Positions 46,101 through 61,100 of a DNA stretch of 64,000 nt are shown here, piece by piece. The stretch is from contig JAUIRK010000509.1 of assembly GCA_030549495.1 (NCBI GenBank), forward strand, positions 310,001 through 374,000. The letters run 5' to 3'. The DNA is from Nectonema munidae. Its lineage: Eukaryota; Nematomorpha; Nectonematoida; Nectonematidae. A program made the translations under genes and the position numbers. Within the stretch, counting starts at the first letter, position 1. Each line of letters opens with the position of its first letter. Under the pieces are notes generated by a model that saw only the letters and a list, made by a program, of their open reading frames with translations, had not been told where the DNA came from and did not search any database.

Positions 46101-49100
46101 TTCTATGCGATTTTTTTTGGAATTTTTTACATTTATATTACATTTTTTCCACTTAATTTTCTAAAATTGTACACTCATGTGCTCTTAAATAGCAAAAAAA
46201 TTTGACTAAATAAAATTTGAGTTTTTTTACTATTGAGTTTTTTGGCATCAAATATTTTTAAAAATTTTATGCACAATTTACTTTTATCAAATTATGATGT
46301 TTTGTGTTCCATTAAAAATTGTTACGCATGTAATAACTGAATTCATTAGTTGTAAATATTTACAATGTGTAATATATATGTAACTTCCATTTTTAGTATA
46401 TACCCGTTGTTAAGTTCTCAATACTTTATTTTGACTTTATGACTATTCCATTTTTGTGCATAATTTTAATATACCTGCCATATAGTGGTCATTTTTCACT
46501 TTTTGTGCAGCAGTTTTTCCACTGTTAAATCTTAGTTTTTATTTTTTTTCTATTTTTTTTATTGTATTTTTAATTTAAATGACAAATATAATTAATAAAT
46601 CTTCTTCTTGTTTGTTCTTCTTCTTAAATATTAAGTGTTCCAAATTCTAATAAAAGCCTTTTCAAAAAAGCATCTACGGTTATTCACAAACCTAAAATTT
46701 TTTTCAAAATTTTTCAACCAAAAAAAGTGGAATAATATGAAAGACTAATTCAGGGAGGACAAACCATGGCACATGTGTCAAAATCGACGCTTCGTGTATT
46801 GAAGAATGGCGGATGTATATATAAATCTCCCATTCAAAATAACTCTGTATATTTAATTACAAATTTCAATAAACTTTATGATGAAATGACTTTCAAATGA
46901 AAAATTTTAATTTTGAAAACTTGCAATTTTGCAGTTGTGGTGGTTAAATCATAAAAAATAAAAATTTATCTAAAAAAAATATGATTTATCAATTTAAACT
47001 AAATATATCTATTATAGAAAGCTTTAATTTTAAGTTTTCTTTCTAACTTTTTGACCGGATTTAAACTAACCGATAAACATAATCATTTTTTTAAAAAATG
47101 ATTTTTTAATTTCACAACAAATTAGAAATATTTACAGAGAGGGTTCAAAAATGGATTTTTATTTTTAAAATATTATCATTTTAATTTTGTAATTAGAGTT
47201 GTTGATATTATTAATTAAAGCAAGAAATTTGTTTTTTTTTTGAGATTTTTTAACTTAAATTTTTACACAACCAATACATTATTTAAGATAAGAGGATAAA
47301 AAATACATAACAAAAAAAAAATTTTTTTATTTATTCAAATATTAAACATTTTGTCACTTGTGAAAAATTAAAAAGTTTTTAAAGTAAAAATTTTAAATGG
47401 TTTAATGTTTTAATAAAATTTAACATATTTTTTTTTATTTTCAAGGAATTAACATTTGAAGTAATATTTATTTTGAATTGGTAAGCTATCTTATTATTCA
47501 TATATGTTATTTTGATATTTGATAAAAAAAAATAATTTTTCTGTTTTATTACTAAAAATAATAGTTAATATTAGTTATCCAACAGTATTATCCGAATATC
47601 CGGCAACATTTTAGCAGGATATCCAACCAATCGGATATTTCGCGGATATCCAATACATTCCGGATTTAAATTGAAGTTGAAGTTATTCATCACACTAATG
47701 CAAAAATTTGATCTAAGCATCTTTCCTCATTTGAAATAACAATAGATTTTTAAGAAGAAAAAAACTCTTATGCTTAGAGATTGCTTGATTAGGAAAGTAG
47801 GAAGTTTGCACAAAAATATATGCCGTACATATACCGATGTGAACAAGCTTTTTCTTCAATGATAATGATTTAACACGAATATAATTCATGATTAACAGAT
47901 TCCAACTTGAATATAGTAGTTGCTTAACACTTTCTGTTACTGAAACTAACTCCAAATGGCATTAGCTTAGTGAAATCAAGGCTTTTGCAAAGATCTCATT
48001 AATTTCATGTTTATCATTTATTTTTTAAACGCAATAACAAACTAAAATTTGAAAGAATAAATTGTGATAGAAATAAAATTTCCATTTTTTATTTTGCAAA
48101 GATTATTACAATATAGGAAAGTTCAAAGTTCAATATAAAAAAAAATCAAGAAGAATCAAGATTTAGAAACAGGAAGAAAAATATATTTGTAGCGCTTCGA
48201 AATTTAGGATTAACATGATTGGTGCGTATTCTAGAAAAGGTTGGCCACCTTCTCCTGCTAAATAAACTAGGTTTGAATATCCTTGGTTGAGTTGAGCCTT
48301 GGTTGAGATGTCCTTTGTTTGAAACGTCCGTGGTTGACGTAAAAATGATTTTTGTGCATAGACTATGTGCTAGAATTGTACAAATATTATCTGAGATTGT
48401 AAAAAGATTTTATAATGGAAGTTGAAAATATCAATAAATTGGAAATATTAATTCAAATTTTATTGGTTAATAATTCATCTTCTTTCAAAGTTTTTATTTT
48501 ATTACCAAATTCATTTGATTTATATACTTTCCTACTTCAAAGCGCAAATAGACTGATTATAAGCATGTTAGATAGTACTCTCTACTAATTGATTGATGTT
48601 TTCAAATGGAATTTAAACAAATCAAGTATCAATGCAATTTACTATTACTAATTTATTGGTAAATATTACCAGACTTTTTTTCAGTGAATTGAGTGTGCTG
48701 TTAAAAACAATTTTTTAAAGTTATCAAAGACGTTACAATTTTCAAAATGGCAAAATTTTACTTAATTTTATATATACTGTGAAATGAATGGTCCTGATAT
48801 CTCTAATCCACTGAAAATTGGGTCAAATAAATTTGAATCAAAAAATTTCCTTAATAAATGTTCAAAGTTTGCACATTTTTTTTGCTAAGAAAGCGTAGTA
48901 ATGTCGTAAAAGGACTTTTCATCGATGAACTTTTTATTGAGAGGCAATCAAATAGAAAAGAAATTCCGTAGAACCATTCATTTCTTTAAATAACCTCACA
49001 ATCTTAACAAATTCGTGCGAAACGACTCGATAACTGCCCGACAAACACTGTTCAATTGACAACTAAGCAAAACACGGCTTTCGGATAGAAAACTTCCCAA

Positions 49101-52100
49101 GCGCTAACTGCTGGAGAAAGACAACTCGCTAAAGTATAAAGCTTCTCGCTACTCTTTTTCTGTAAGTGCGTCCAAATTTGAGGAATGAATTAAGAATAAA
49201 TTAGACTTTTTGCAGTGTAGAACACCTACAGTCTAACGTGTGTAAGATATCTTGAATAAAAAAGTTTCTAAGTGTAATGTAGAAAATATCATGTCAAAGA
49301 TACTTTCTTTCAAAAAATTTAAAATGTGTTCCTTTATATAAAATAAGATTATTTTATACAACACTTAATTAAAATACCATATGGGTATAGGAGGAGAAAA
49401 AATTGCAAATTTTCAAGTATTTGAGGAGCTTGAATGATATAGTTTTTGCATACTTAAACAATAAAATTGTTATAGCACTTGTCCGTAGTGCAGTTGAGAT
49501 AGAACCAATTATTTCTGAGATGCTTTTTTTCATTAATTCCTTTGGACAAAAAGTTCATTAGGCTAATTGCTGATCTAAGCAATTTGAGAGTACGAATATT
49601 TTTAGCGACAACACTCAAATGTCAAAGAAGAATGATGAAAAAGGAAAATGGAATAAAAAGGCGCTTACCATGAAGAGTTATGAATGAAGTCAGCGAGGGC
49701 AAGACGATTGCCGAGGCTAAATGTATAAATAATAATAAAGCATATTATTCGTTGTACAAGAAGAACAATATTTCACACCTTCTCGGGATTATTAAGACTA
49801 AAGTACAATGTATTTTCATTCAAACATGCAACACAATCACTTGAATGCAATTACAGCGACAATGAAGGGGGAAACAAATTTGGTAATTTAGATTAACAAA
49901 TGAAAATTATGAGAATTGGTTTAGCGACGCTGTCTTAAAATACTTGTAGAGAGGGAATTATTATTGGAAAAATTTTGAAAAACACTCATTTAATTAGCTG
50001 AAATAAATGCAAATTATTTTCAATTTCATGGCTTTCATTTTGCTTTCATAGACTTGGATATAAGGACCTTTGATTTTGGTTCTAGAAATCTAGTTAAATG
50101 GCCACTAAGATGGAAAGGCGTGAATGAAAATTGGGTGAAAGCAATCCTGGCTCCATATGAGAGTGATCTGGGATCGATATTAAGACATCTTATCATTATC
50201 GATAACCACAATAATACACATATGAAATCAAATACGCTTTGATAGAGTTTGCCAAACTGGGGGAAATTTCGTCTTTGATCAATTTTCCCTGTCTGAGAGG
50301 GAGAGCGTCTATTGTGGATGGACAGCGCCGTGTCTACCAGGCTGGGTATGTTCCCACTGTTAGGAGTAGGCAGCATAATCCTGCCAGGACCCCCAAATTC
50401 TCCGTTCGTAGAAGGGAGATATTTTCTCCATTCCCCGTTATTCATTATCCGGGAAGAAATAATTTGTTCAACTGAAACAAATAGTTTATGACTTTTTGTG
50501 CAGTAGTTATTCCTCTGTTAAATCCTAGTTTTTATTTTTTTTTCTCATACTTTTTTTTTATTATTGTATATTGAATTTAAATGACAAATATAATTAATAA
50601 ATCTTCTTCTTCTTCTTCTAATAGTTAAAACAGGGAATATTCATAATAATCATTATGGATCGCAATTATTATCACGGGATGAAGTATTTCTGAATGACAT
50701 TGCTATTACATTCTTCCTCACAGTTCTTCATTGTTTCAATCACTTTCTTTTGGCATTGTAGTTTATCTAAACTTTTAACTTTTTTACTGCTATTATGATA
50801 CTTATTTAAGTTTGAAAAACATACTAAATATAAATAATATCAATCTGAAAACTGTTATAAACTCTGGAATCATAGATAAACTTGAGACATACCATAATAA
50901 TTCAACTTCTTCTTTGAGAAATTCAACATCTTCAAAATGCCAAGAGTAGTTTTAAAAAAGCATGAAAGTATTTGCAACGTTTTGAAGGATCCTTCACCGG
51001 TCAAAAATTGAGAAATGAATTATATTTTGCAACCTAGCTATTTATGCAACCAAACATTTAAACGTTCGTGATTCCACAATTCCTACTTTTTATATACCTG
51101 AAAATCAAAGACTTTTCCTTTCTTTGAAACAAATCTGTGGAATGCCTTTTCCCACAAAACCTTGATATGTCAAGACAATTTTGATTTATTCAAAAAAGAA
51201 CTTGAAACATATTTTATCTGTAATAGTAAAAATGACCAACTTTCTACACACAACCAAAGTGAAAAACAATTAAAAGCAACAGTAATTCTTATTTCCAATC
51301 AAAATTAATTAAAGAATCAAGGTTTAGACGAAACTGCTTTAGAAAAATAATTGGAATTAGCCCAAACTCATTGAGATTTGTAGTCAATTGATTAATTTAA
51401 AAATTATTGATAATAATTGATTAATTGGATTTGTAGTAATTCTATTGGTAAAATTCAAAATTTTTAGTTTATACAGAATAAATGTAAAAATGTAATTATA
51501 CATTATACACGGGTAAATTTTTCCCACAATCGTATTCACTTTCCTTACATTACTGTTATTGATTCATTTACCAATAAATTAAAGTATTGACTTGATAATT
51601 ATAAGATTTAAATTTATAGAACTGGACAAACTACCCTAAAGAAAAGAGGTATATTGGGTATAGGAAAAAAACTTGATGTGTTAGAAGAAAATAAATTTGA
51701 TATTGGAAATGCAGTAGTTAAAAATTAACCAAAACCAAATATTTAGTTCGCAAGAATAGTTTCGTCCTATTATGGGCATTTCAAGCTGGAAAATGAGGCT
51801 AGAAAGCTAAATCTCTATACCCAATGTTTCAAGTGATAGAGCATTTGCAGAGATATTCAGTGATAAATTTAAAATGAGATATAACTGAGTGATTGGCAAT
51901 AATAATTCAATTCAATTACCTATCGAATAAAGAAGGAGTCCGATGTATAGGAAGAGTGTTGTGTTTGCTAATCCAACGAGAAGGAATGATGGGATTGCAA
52001 GGAATATGCCCTGATAAGGAAAACGTAAAAAACAAGAATAGACATCTCTTCTGAAAGATACAGCGCACACCAATCAATAATAAAAATGCATTCGCGGAGA

Positions 52101-55100
52101 AGCACGACTTAAATGTTCAACTAATCAACGCTTAATTTTTTATTCCTTTTAAAAAATGTAGCCTGCGTGCCTAAACAATGTGATCAAAAGATGGAGATAT
52201 GTGGCGTATAGAGATAAAAAAAAAGTAAAAAAAAATATTTTTTAAAAAAAGTTTTATAAATTAAAAAAAATATAAAAAATTTATTAAAAAAGATCAAAAT
52301 ACTTTTGGTAAAATCTCTAAAAATAAATCTGTATTGAAAAATTATAAAGAAAAAATGACTGAAAGATAAAAACTTATGGAAAGATAGCGAAAAATTTCGG
52401 GAACATTCTTATATAAATCTTTTTTACTAGAAAGTTTAATATCTTTTGCTATCTTATGATATTTTGAGGTTTCTTGCGGTAAGTTTTTTCTTGCAATACT
52501 TTTTTAAATATTTTTCACTACATATTTTAAAGATTTGCAGTGTTTAAACATTTTTTAAATGTATTTTCATGTTTTTTACTAAAAATTTCTATATCTTTTG
52601 GTATTTTCCGATTTCTTTTGGTAAAAAGTCTCTACTCAAATTTTGGAATTTTTTTTAGCAGATTTGTATTTGTCCTTATGAGAAATATTTTCTCTCTGAT
52701 CCCATGTTTCTAAAGCTCCGTTATTAATTTAATTATTCTTGTTGATTCAGAAGTTCAGTGCTGAATAAAGATTTTATTGGATTATAAAATTTGAGGCCAC
52801 ATCATTGCGTGTCCATCCACATCTCTGATTAATATGTTTTCAAATATAAATACGTAATTCTGGACAGCGCATCATTAGCTACATTTTAGGCTTGATTGAC
52901 ACAACTTCTAAACCACTATAATTCTAGCTTCTTAGAAAGGAAGGGAGGAATAAACGTAACTAATTCAGGGAGCATGGTCCATTTGCTGCAAAACAAACTT
53001 GTTCAGTAGTAGCCTTGCCAGCCAACGTTCACCATTTGCAATTTTTAAAAATGTGTTAAGACTTTTTTACCTTAGTTTTTGGGTTAGATGTTTAATTTGT
53101 TATTTGCTTAGTTAATTGGTCAGTTTGCGTAGTTAGCAGCTTGTTGCAAGATTTTTGCAAACAAAGCTCTTCGCAGCATATGATAAAATGATGCTTTGAA
53201 AAAGTTTTCAACGATATCACAAGTAGAAAAACATATGTTTTACTTTTGATAATTTTTTGTACAACTTATCAATTTATAAATTACTTATAGAAATATCCAA
53301 GTAAAGGAACATTGAAAGGGTGAGAAGAAAATAGACATGGACATCGCTATTTGATGAGTGGAAAATTAAAAACTGGTGTAGATTTTATTTTGCTATTGCG
53401 GGACTGAAGTTTTTTTTGTAAATGGCATTGTAATTCAGTAATTGACCTAATCAAGGTAAAATGAACAGCTTTGGAACATGAGGAGTAAATCTTTTTTATC
53501 GCCGTGTTGCTTACCATAGGCCAGGACTTCTCAAAGTGTGTGCTAGCTGTACTAGGAGGGTATTAGGTATGTTTGAAAGAAAAAATATTTTGCGTTATTT
53601 GCACATACTTTGATGGTTACTCTTGTTCACGATTGGCAGTTTAATTGCAACTTCCATTCAAAAGAAAAAATGTAGCATTTGGAATTTAGAAAAAGCATCA
53701 CTCTTGGTTTGTTAACTACTACTAACCCTAGAAGAAAAGTGGAAGAAGCAAAAATACCAGACTTACCCATTGTTATAAGATTTGACATTTTTGTCATTCC
53801 AGCATTTCTACTACTCAAGGTGCTAAAAGAGTCCTGTCACGACTCAGAAATATCCTGTTCCCCGAGGGGAGACATTCTCCTAGTTCCCCTTGGGGAAGCA
53901 TTTTGCCGGGTTTCTGTAATCGAGGAAGAAATTATTCGTGCACTTAAAACAAATAGATAAAACAAAGAACCTGCAAATTAGTTTCCATAAACACTCATTT
54001 ACCTTTTTATATTTTTTAGATCATGCGTAAAAATTCTAGATCACTATTATCATATGGTTGTAGTAATTTAGGTATATATTAAGTCCTTCACCTATTTTTT
54101 GTGAAAATTTAAAAAAAAGCGTTGAAAAACATCGTTTAACCACATTTTTGAAAATGTTCCTTCCAATTACTTGACTCCTCGCTTCAAAGGCATATTCATT
54201 TAAATTTTTTCAATTTAGTTTGAAACACGAAAATTGATCTATAGACAAGGATTGCAACAAAATAAATTTGCTAGATTCTAAAACAACTGATAGTAATTAT
54301 TATTTGAACCGTAATCAAAATGCATTGAAGGAATCATAAAAGTATAAAGTGTTGCCAGACGCAAAAAAGAAGGAAAGAAAGGAATGAGAATTTCGCATTT
54401 TTATGCAGTTTGCCGAAAAAATGTTTGAATAGCAGTTATAGTTCATCAAAATTGAGAGTTAAGGATGAAATTATATCAGCAAACAGAGGAATGAATTTGG
54501 ATCGGGAGACAGATAAAGATTTAATAATGGTTCCTTAAAATATCAATAGCTGGAAACAATTTGAAAATAACATGTTTGCAAATTTTACCCCCTGTCACCT
54601 CGTGGAATAGATCCCCCCGTCCAGATCACATTCCAGACTCCCAAGATCCCTATACGCAGGACTCTGAACTAAATGCTCTAAGTTTTATCAGAAAATATCA
54701 AGATATTTGATTTTTTAATAATGATATATTTCATTTTTTTGTATTTTTGCAACAACACTTGTAGTTTGCTATAGAAAGCTAGCGCACAGAAAGGGAATTC
54801 ACAACTATTATGGTATTTTAATTACCAAGAATAGTAATATTATGCATGGTTACAGTAGCCAATTAAAGGAGTTACTGTAATCCCTTTTTGTTTTCAGTGA
54901 TGATTGCTAACGTTTGCACTCGTGACTTCTTTCTGAGAAGCTTAAAAGCCCACGATCTCCAACTATATCTTCAGCTTGATTTACAATATATCTTCTGTGA
55001 AAAGAAATCCAAAAATGATTCAGAACTCTACTAATTTATTTATCAGCAAATTAAATCAAAGCATTGATCCGATTTATTTTTCATATAACAGTTTTGTTAG

Positions 55101-58100
55101 ATGTCTATATACAATTGCATTTAAGCCACCACCTGTCAAAATTTAGCCACCAATGAAGCTCATATGCCTCGGATAACAAAGCTTTCACAACACGTCATAA
55201 AGTTTATGACGTATATTTTGAAAGTTGAATAGCGTCTTATCAAAGAAGTTAAGTCGTCTGCATTTTGAACTAAAATTTTACTAAGTTTTACTTGTCCATA
55301 ACAAGCCCCGTTTAAACCCCAAAAATTCCATTTGACATGTTCATAAAACACAGATGTAGAGAGTTTGGGCTAAGCGCTGCTCCGCCCGTCTCCTGCCACA
55401 AAGTTTTGACACTTAAAAATATTTCTACATAATTCAATATTTGAAGAATTTTATTGAAAAAAAGCTCTATGAATAGAAAAATTAATTGGAATGTAGTTAA
55501 AGTAAACTAAGTTCACATTCAATTTTAAAATTTATTATATTACCTGATTTGTATTAACTACAAATTCAATTTATCGGGAATTATTTGCCCTCAAAATTTA
55601 AATAGCCTTCCAAATATTGCAATAGTTAAATTGAATTTGAACTTAATTTACTTTAACTACATTCCAATCTATTTACTATTCATAGAGCTTTTTATGCTCT
55701 CTGCCTTAAGATCCTATAAGTCAAGAAAAGTAACGCGCTAAATCTTTTGCCTCAAAGATGGGATCAAGATTAAATCTTTTCTAATCGTAGAACTAGTTGT
55801 TGCATCATTGTGTTTAACATTAACTTTTTTTCCAATGTTATTGTGCTCAGTATTTTTCTTGTTCAAAATTTTGTTCAAATTGAAGATTTAGTTGTGAACT
55901 GTGCAAAAGGATTTAAAAAAAAAAAAAGAGTAAGCATACATAATTAATTTTGTTTTTGGTCGAATGAAAAGCTTAAAAAATCAATAGAAAATTTAATTTT
56001 TTATATTTATCCTCAGTCTATCAACTCTGTCACATCCATGAGAAAGCTAACTGAATTTGCGAAATTGTCGATAGCCTTAAATCCGTAGCTCTTTGTAATA
56101 TTTTCTGGCAGTTTTTGCCGGTAATGGCCCCCAGATTACCTATCAGCGTAAAGAGAGATTTGAAAGTGAGTGAACACTTTTCCCTGTAAAAAAAGGCTGA
56201 GGCGGTGAGGGTGCGGAAGTTAGTTAGACTTTCTAAGAGTTATATATTTGTTCATCAGTTGATTTCTCTTTTCATTCATTTTTCATTCCACTCTCTTTAT
56301 TTGTTCTATTTCGTCTTTTACCAAATTTACCAATATCGTAAGTGTATTTTCCCTCTTCGCAATTCTATTCCGCATTTTAGGGAAATAGAATTGTGAAAAA
56401 AGAAAAGAGAACAAAAATGGTATATACATATTGTTTACTTGTTAAAAATTTTTAATAGAATGTAAAGTTCATTTACCAGCAAAGATGTTAGCTTCTCAGT
56501 TTTCGCAGGAAACTTCTTTACACAAAAGCCTTAAGAAATAGATTTTAGGATATAGGCAAGAGTTATTGTGCAAAATATTTTTTATGTTTACACTATAAAT
56601 CTAATAAAAAATATTTTAATTTAAGATTTATAAAGTTGGAAATTTTAAAAATTAATGCAAAATCTACCTTGCACAAACATCATGACAACTCCAATCACAA
56701 CAAACATCCTTCCTTGATCTTTACTTAAAGAATGTGAAAATTATGTTATTGTATTAAATCATAAAGATAATGGCAAAAATGGAGTTTTCCATCGAAAAGC
56801 GCCACTTTGATTACTTGTATCTGCAGCTAAATGAGAAAAATGAAAAACACAACAAAAGCAATCTTATGAAGTACGAAATAGCAAAATATATAGCATGTTT
56901 GATTGACATATACAATATTGAGAATACTGATTCTTTTTCAATTCTCAGAATTATGTTGTTCTCTTAATTTTACTCTAAGATTAACTCTTCTATCATCTGA
57001 AAGTTAGAATTAAAACCACGGATAAAATGAAGAAGTTGTGAGGTATTCGAGATATCGATTGATTCATTCAAAGTCAAGAAAAAGATAGCAAATTTTTAGT
57101 TCTTTATGTATTTGCTCAAGGATGTTTTGTCCAATTTTTTTGTTATTTTTGATTCGTGGTGTTTATTCTGCCTTTCAGATAATAGAAGAGTTAGCGTAAG
57201 TCTAACTGATAGGTGGTAAGATTAAGATGCATGATACAACGACTGGGAAAGACATTTTTATAGAAAATTGAGAAAAATTTTCAAAACTTTCAATGCTAAA
57301 TCAGCTATGGATGTTAATAATAATTGATGGAAGGACAAGTATTCGTTGGGAAGATTAAGACGATACGTTAGAAGATTAGTTTCACACTTTTCTTGAAGAC
57401 GTGGAATCAGAAATGTTTGACTTCTTTTTTTGCTCAGCTGTGTTAAAGTTTTACTTCGATTTTTAAGCTTCGAAATGGGATAAATATATTTCTTGCTAAA
57501 AAAAACAAAGCTAATTCATTCATCTGCAATCCCATGTGACTATCAAATTTAGCGTTTTCCGTTGGCATTGCATCTCATAAAAATGGATTAAATTTAAAGC
57601 TTTTGGACAAGATAATCGCATTTTAGCGATTTTTGTAAATTGTTAACTTTACAATATAAGTATATTATTTCTAGCCATATGTAGAAGCCTGCAAAAAGCC
57701 AGCAGTACCTTATGGTGGATTTTTCGGGTTGGCAGAAATTACACTGATTTATCGCTACTGCTGCTGCTGCGAAAGTGTAACAAATTCTACACTTTTCGCT
57801 GAGAGTACCTGCTTTTATGGGCATACTCTCTCAGTTTAAACAAAGTTGTTGGCTAACAACAACAACAATATAATCTTATTTTTGATTTAATGGACTCTGC
57901 AGATAGGATTTCGAAGAAAACTTTTATTTGAAACACAATTAAAAAAAGTAAATTTTTCTCATTTCAAGGGTAAAGGTACCGTGGGTGTTTTCATCGAAAA
58001 GGCACAATTGCGCTGCTTGTATCAAACTATGAAGAAAGCAGGCTTGATGCGGTATCGAACCCAATACCTTGAGTTATCGAATCCAACATCCAATAAACCC

Positions 58101-61100
58101 TACTCACGCTGGAAGCCAACTTTCAACTAAGATAAAACGAATCAATGAAATAAAATTGTAGAGTTGTGCTTAAACGTTGCTGTGAATAGAATTGCTTTAA
58201 AACACTTTTTCTCATCCCAGCTGGAAAAGATGTCAAATAAAATTGAAATAAATTTAATGTAGGCATAGGATAAATAGTTTTACTTGGAAAACTTATGCTT
58301 TTGATGCGTGAGAAAAATGATGTTGTATTGCAGAGTAGAAAAAAAGAAGGTGAAGAGAAAATGGACACATCCAATCATTTTGATATTGGTCACTAAAGAA
58401 GAAACATAAAGAAAGGCGTGGAAAAGTGTTTTGATCGGAGTGGGATTTACAGAGATGACCTCCTAACCACCCTGAAAATCACAACTTCAAACATTATAAC
58501 TTTTTTTTCGTGAGTTTTTCTATACGAATCTTTTATATAATTCGATTGGATGCTTACAATGCTACAAATATAGTCAAAATAATTGGCAATCTAGACATTT
58601 TACTTGCTTGTGTCGAAATTTTAAAAAATAATGTAAATTAATAAAAAGGTCAAGTTGAAAATTTTAAATAAGTTTTGTAAAAATTAGATTCTCATAATTT
58701 TAATATCATTTAGGTATCTTGAATATGCATTAATTTGTAGGGCAGAAATTTCGTTTGCAATCGAGATAACAAGATTGCAGGAGGTCAAAAACAGCAAGAC
58801 CCATAATTGATCCAAAATAATTCCTTTAGTAAAGAGTTTCAATAAAACAATGTATCAATATTTAAACAGAATATAATACTGTGTTGGAAGAGTGTCCACA
58901 AAAGTGAAAGATGCGTTCACATTAATCATTTTGATTATCAGAAATAATAAAGCGCATTATAATTGGGCAATCTTTACAACTTGTCAACAATAGGGCCAAT
59001 AGGATGGAGGGAAAAAAAGACCCATATCGAGTATTGATCTGTTTTTTAAACCTTTTGTGTTAGCGTTGCTGAACCCTGCCTAGCAATCTAGAGATATATA
59101 TTATATATTGTGTTCATTTATATACACTCTTGTCTACAAAAAAATTATAAAAAATTTAAAAAAAAATTTTAATTAATTTTTTTAAATAAATATTTTCAAT
59201 ATTTTTCTGTTATGTCACCAATACCAATATTTGGATTGATATAAAGAACTCGGTGAAAGCGAATTTACAACTAATATGGTAGCTTTATGCTGATTTTGTG
59301 GTATTTTAATCACCAAGAATAGTAATTCCACGCAACATACCCCATAATAAAGCTTTAGTTTTGCAAATTTCAGTGAGAAGATAATAGTTGGGAATTGGTA
59401 TTACAACAGGTGTGGCAGAAAGGCTTCTTCATGTCTAATAAGACTCAAAGCACGATTAAGTAATCCAAAGACTTCAAAAATAATATATTGCAGTGGCGGA
59501 TGCAAGGGGGAGGCCTCATGGGCCTAGCCCCCCCCCCTATATGAAAAATAGCTTCGAAAATTACCCTTACTAATGTATATCCTTACATGTATAAAAAATA
59601 AATTTTTGCAATTTATTCATGGCAAAATAATGTTAAAAATATGAAAACATAGGTAATTAGTGATTCTAAAACATATAATACAGCTGTCGTATTCTCTGAA
59701 GACTTTAAGCAAAATTGCAAAAAAAATTAAATAGATTTCCCCCCCCCCCCCCCCCCCCCCATAAGAAATTTCTGGATCCGCCACTGATATATTGTATTAT
59801 GTGCTCGTGTAAACAGAGGAGAATAAAAGTTAGAAATTTAAATGATTCTTCTCTAAAATAAATAAAAACTTTGAAAATTTTGATGTAAATTTTTTCACCT
59901 AAATCAACACTATTTTTAAGTGACAGGCTTTTATATAAAATTTAGATGCACACTTAATTATAGAAATTATGATCAATTCAGCAATAAAATTGAACACACA
60001 AATTATTATATATCTTGAACAGATAGAAGGAATCAATTTTTATAATATATCATTTTGTTAAAGATAAAAGTAAAGGTATAGAGAGAGAGAGAGAGAGCGC
60101 AATGCTATCATCAAGAAGGCACAATTTACAGCGGCTGTATCAAAACGATAGGATTCTAAGCGAAAACCTTCTAGAATGAAACTAAATTATAGGCTACTAC
60201 TGATATAGTATGCTTTTTTGAAAAAATACACACAGATTAAAGAGTTACTATACTAACAGAAGTCATTAAATGATCTTTTAGGGGTCTTATTCCTAGGGGT
60301 CCAAGGGAAAAATAATCTTCTATAGCTGGACAGATCGTAAGAATATAGTTACGATACGGAATCGATCCCAGACCATCTCGATCAATACCCCACGCTCAAA
60401 CCACTAGGCCATCTGTCGAATTTATACATTTATACAAATTTTGAAAGAAACAAAAAATTATTAAAAAACTTGAAAAGATTTAAAAATCAGCAAAAAAATT
60501 AAATTATATAAAAAAAAAGTTAAAAACTTTAACTGAATATTTAACTACTTATTTATTGTAACTTTCGACAGAGGGATACGTAATTAGCCGACAAAACATT
60601 TGCAAGAATAAACCGCAAATCTATGAAATATTAAGAAAGTACAAAACTAGCTAACAAAGAAAGGAATTGCATAGCTAATTAGCAACAGCATCAAAACAAC
60701 CCTCAAGTCTAAACGACTTCCAACGTTTCCAAAGGTTTTCCGAATAGATAAACGACATTTGTAGTTTTATTTTATGGGTGAAGAAGAAATAATTTCGCGT
60801 GCCAGCATGAAAAAAAGTGTTTCGTCATTCTTCTTCCTGTTTACCAAAATGAAAGTCTTGTAAAGTTAGAATTATTGTGAGATATAACAAATCTTCCAAT
60901 ATGTCAATAATCTCTTCATATCATGGAGTTTAGCATTCAATCAACTAGTTAGCTCTCTCTGACTAACACAATTACTGACTCTAACTTTCTTCAAAGAATT
61001 ACCCTTTTGAAACATTTTCTTCGCATTGCTAACTCGAAGCAATGGAAAAAACAGTTTTGTGAAAAAAATTGCATAACACGTTTGCATCGAAAAGAAAATA

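Noticed and set aside
50035-50475. Overlapping open frames on both strands (up to 136 codons)
   Set aside because: They fall inside the TTC-tailed repeat and match no protein I know.
55117-55136. 20-bp candidate for the missing MFSD10 exon
   Set aside because: Phase and splice sites fit, but the encoded residues lack the family's basic loop and exons this short are easily found by chance.
56050-56080. Second candidate for the missing MFSD10 exon (GYRQFRKF on the minus strand)
   Set aside because: The residues look tempting, but the only nearby donor gives the wrong phase and the acceptor has no pyrimidine tract.
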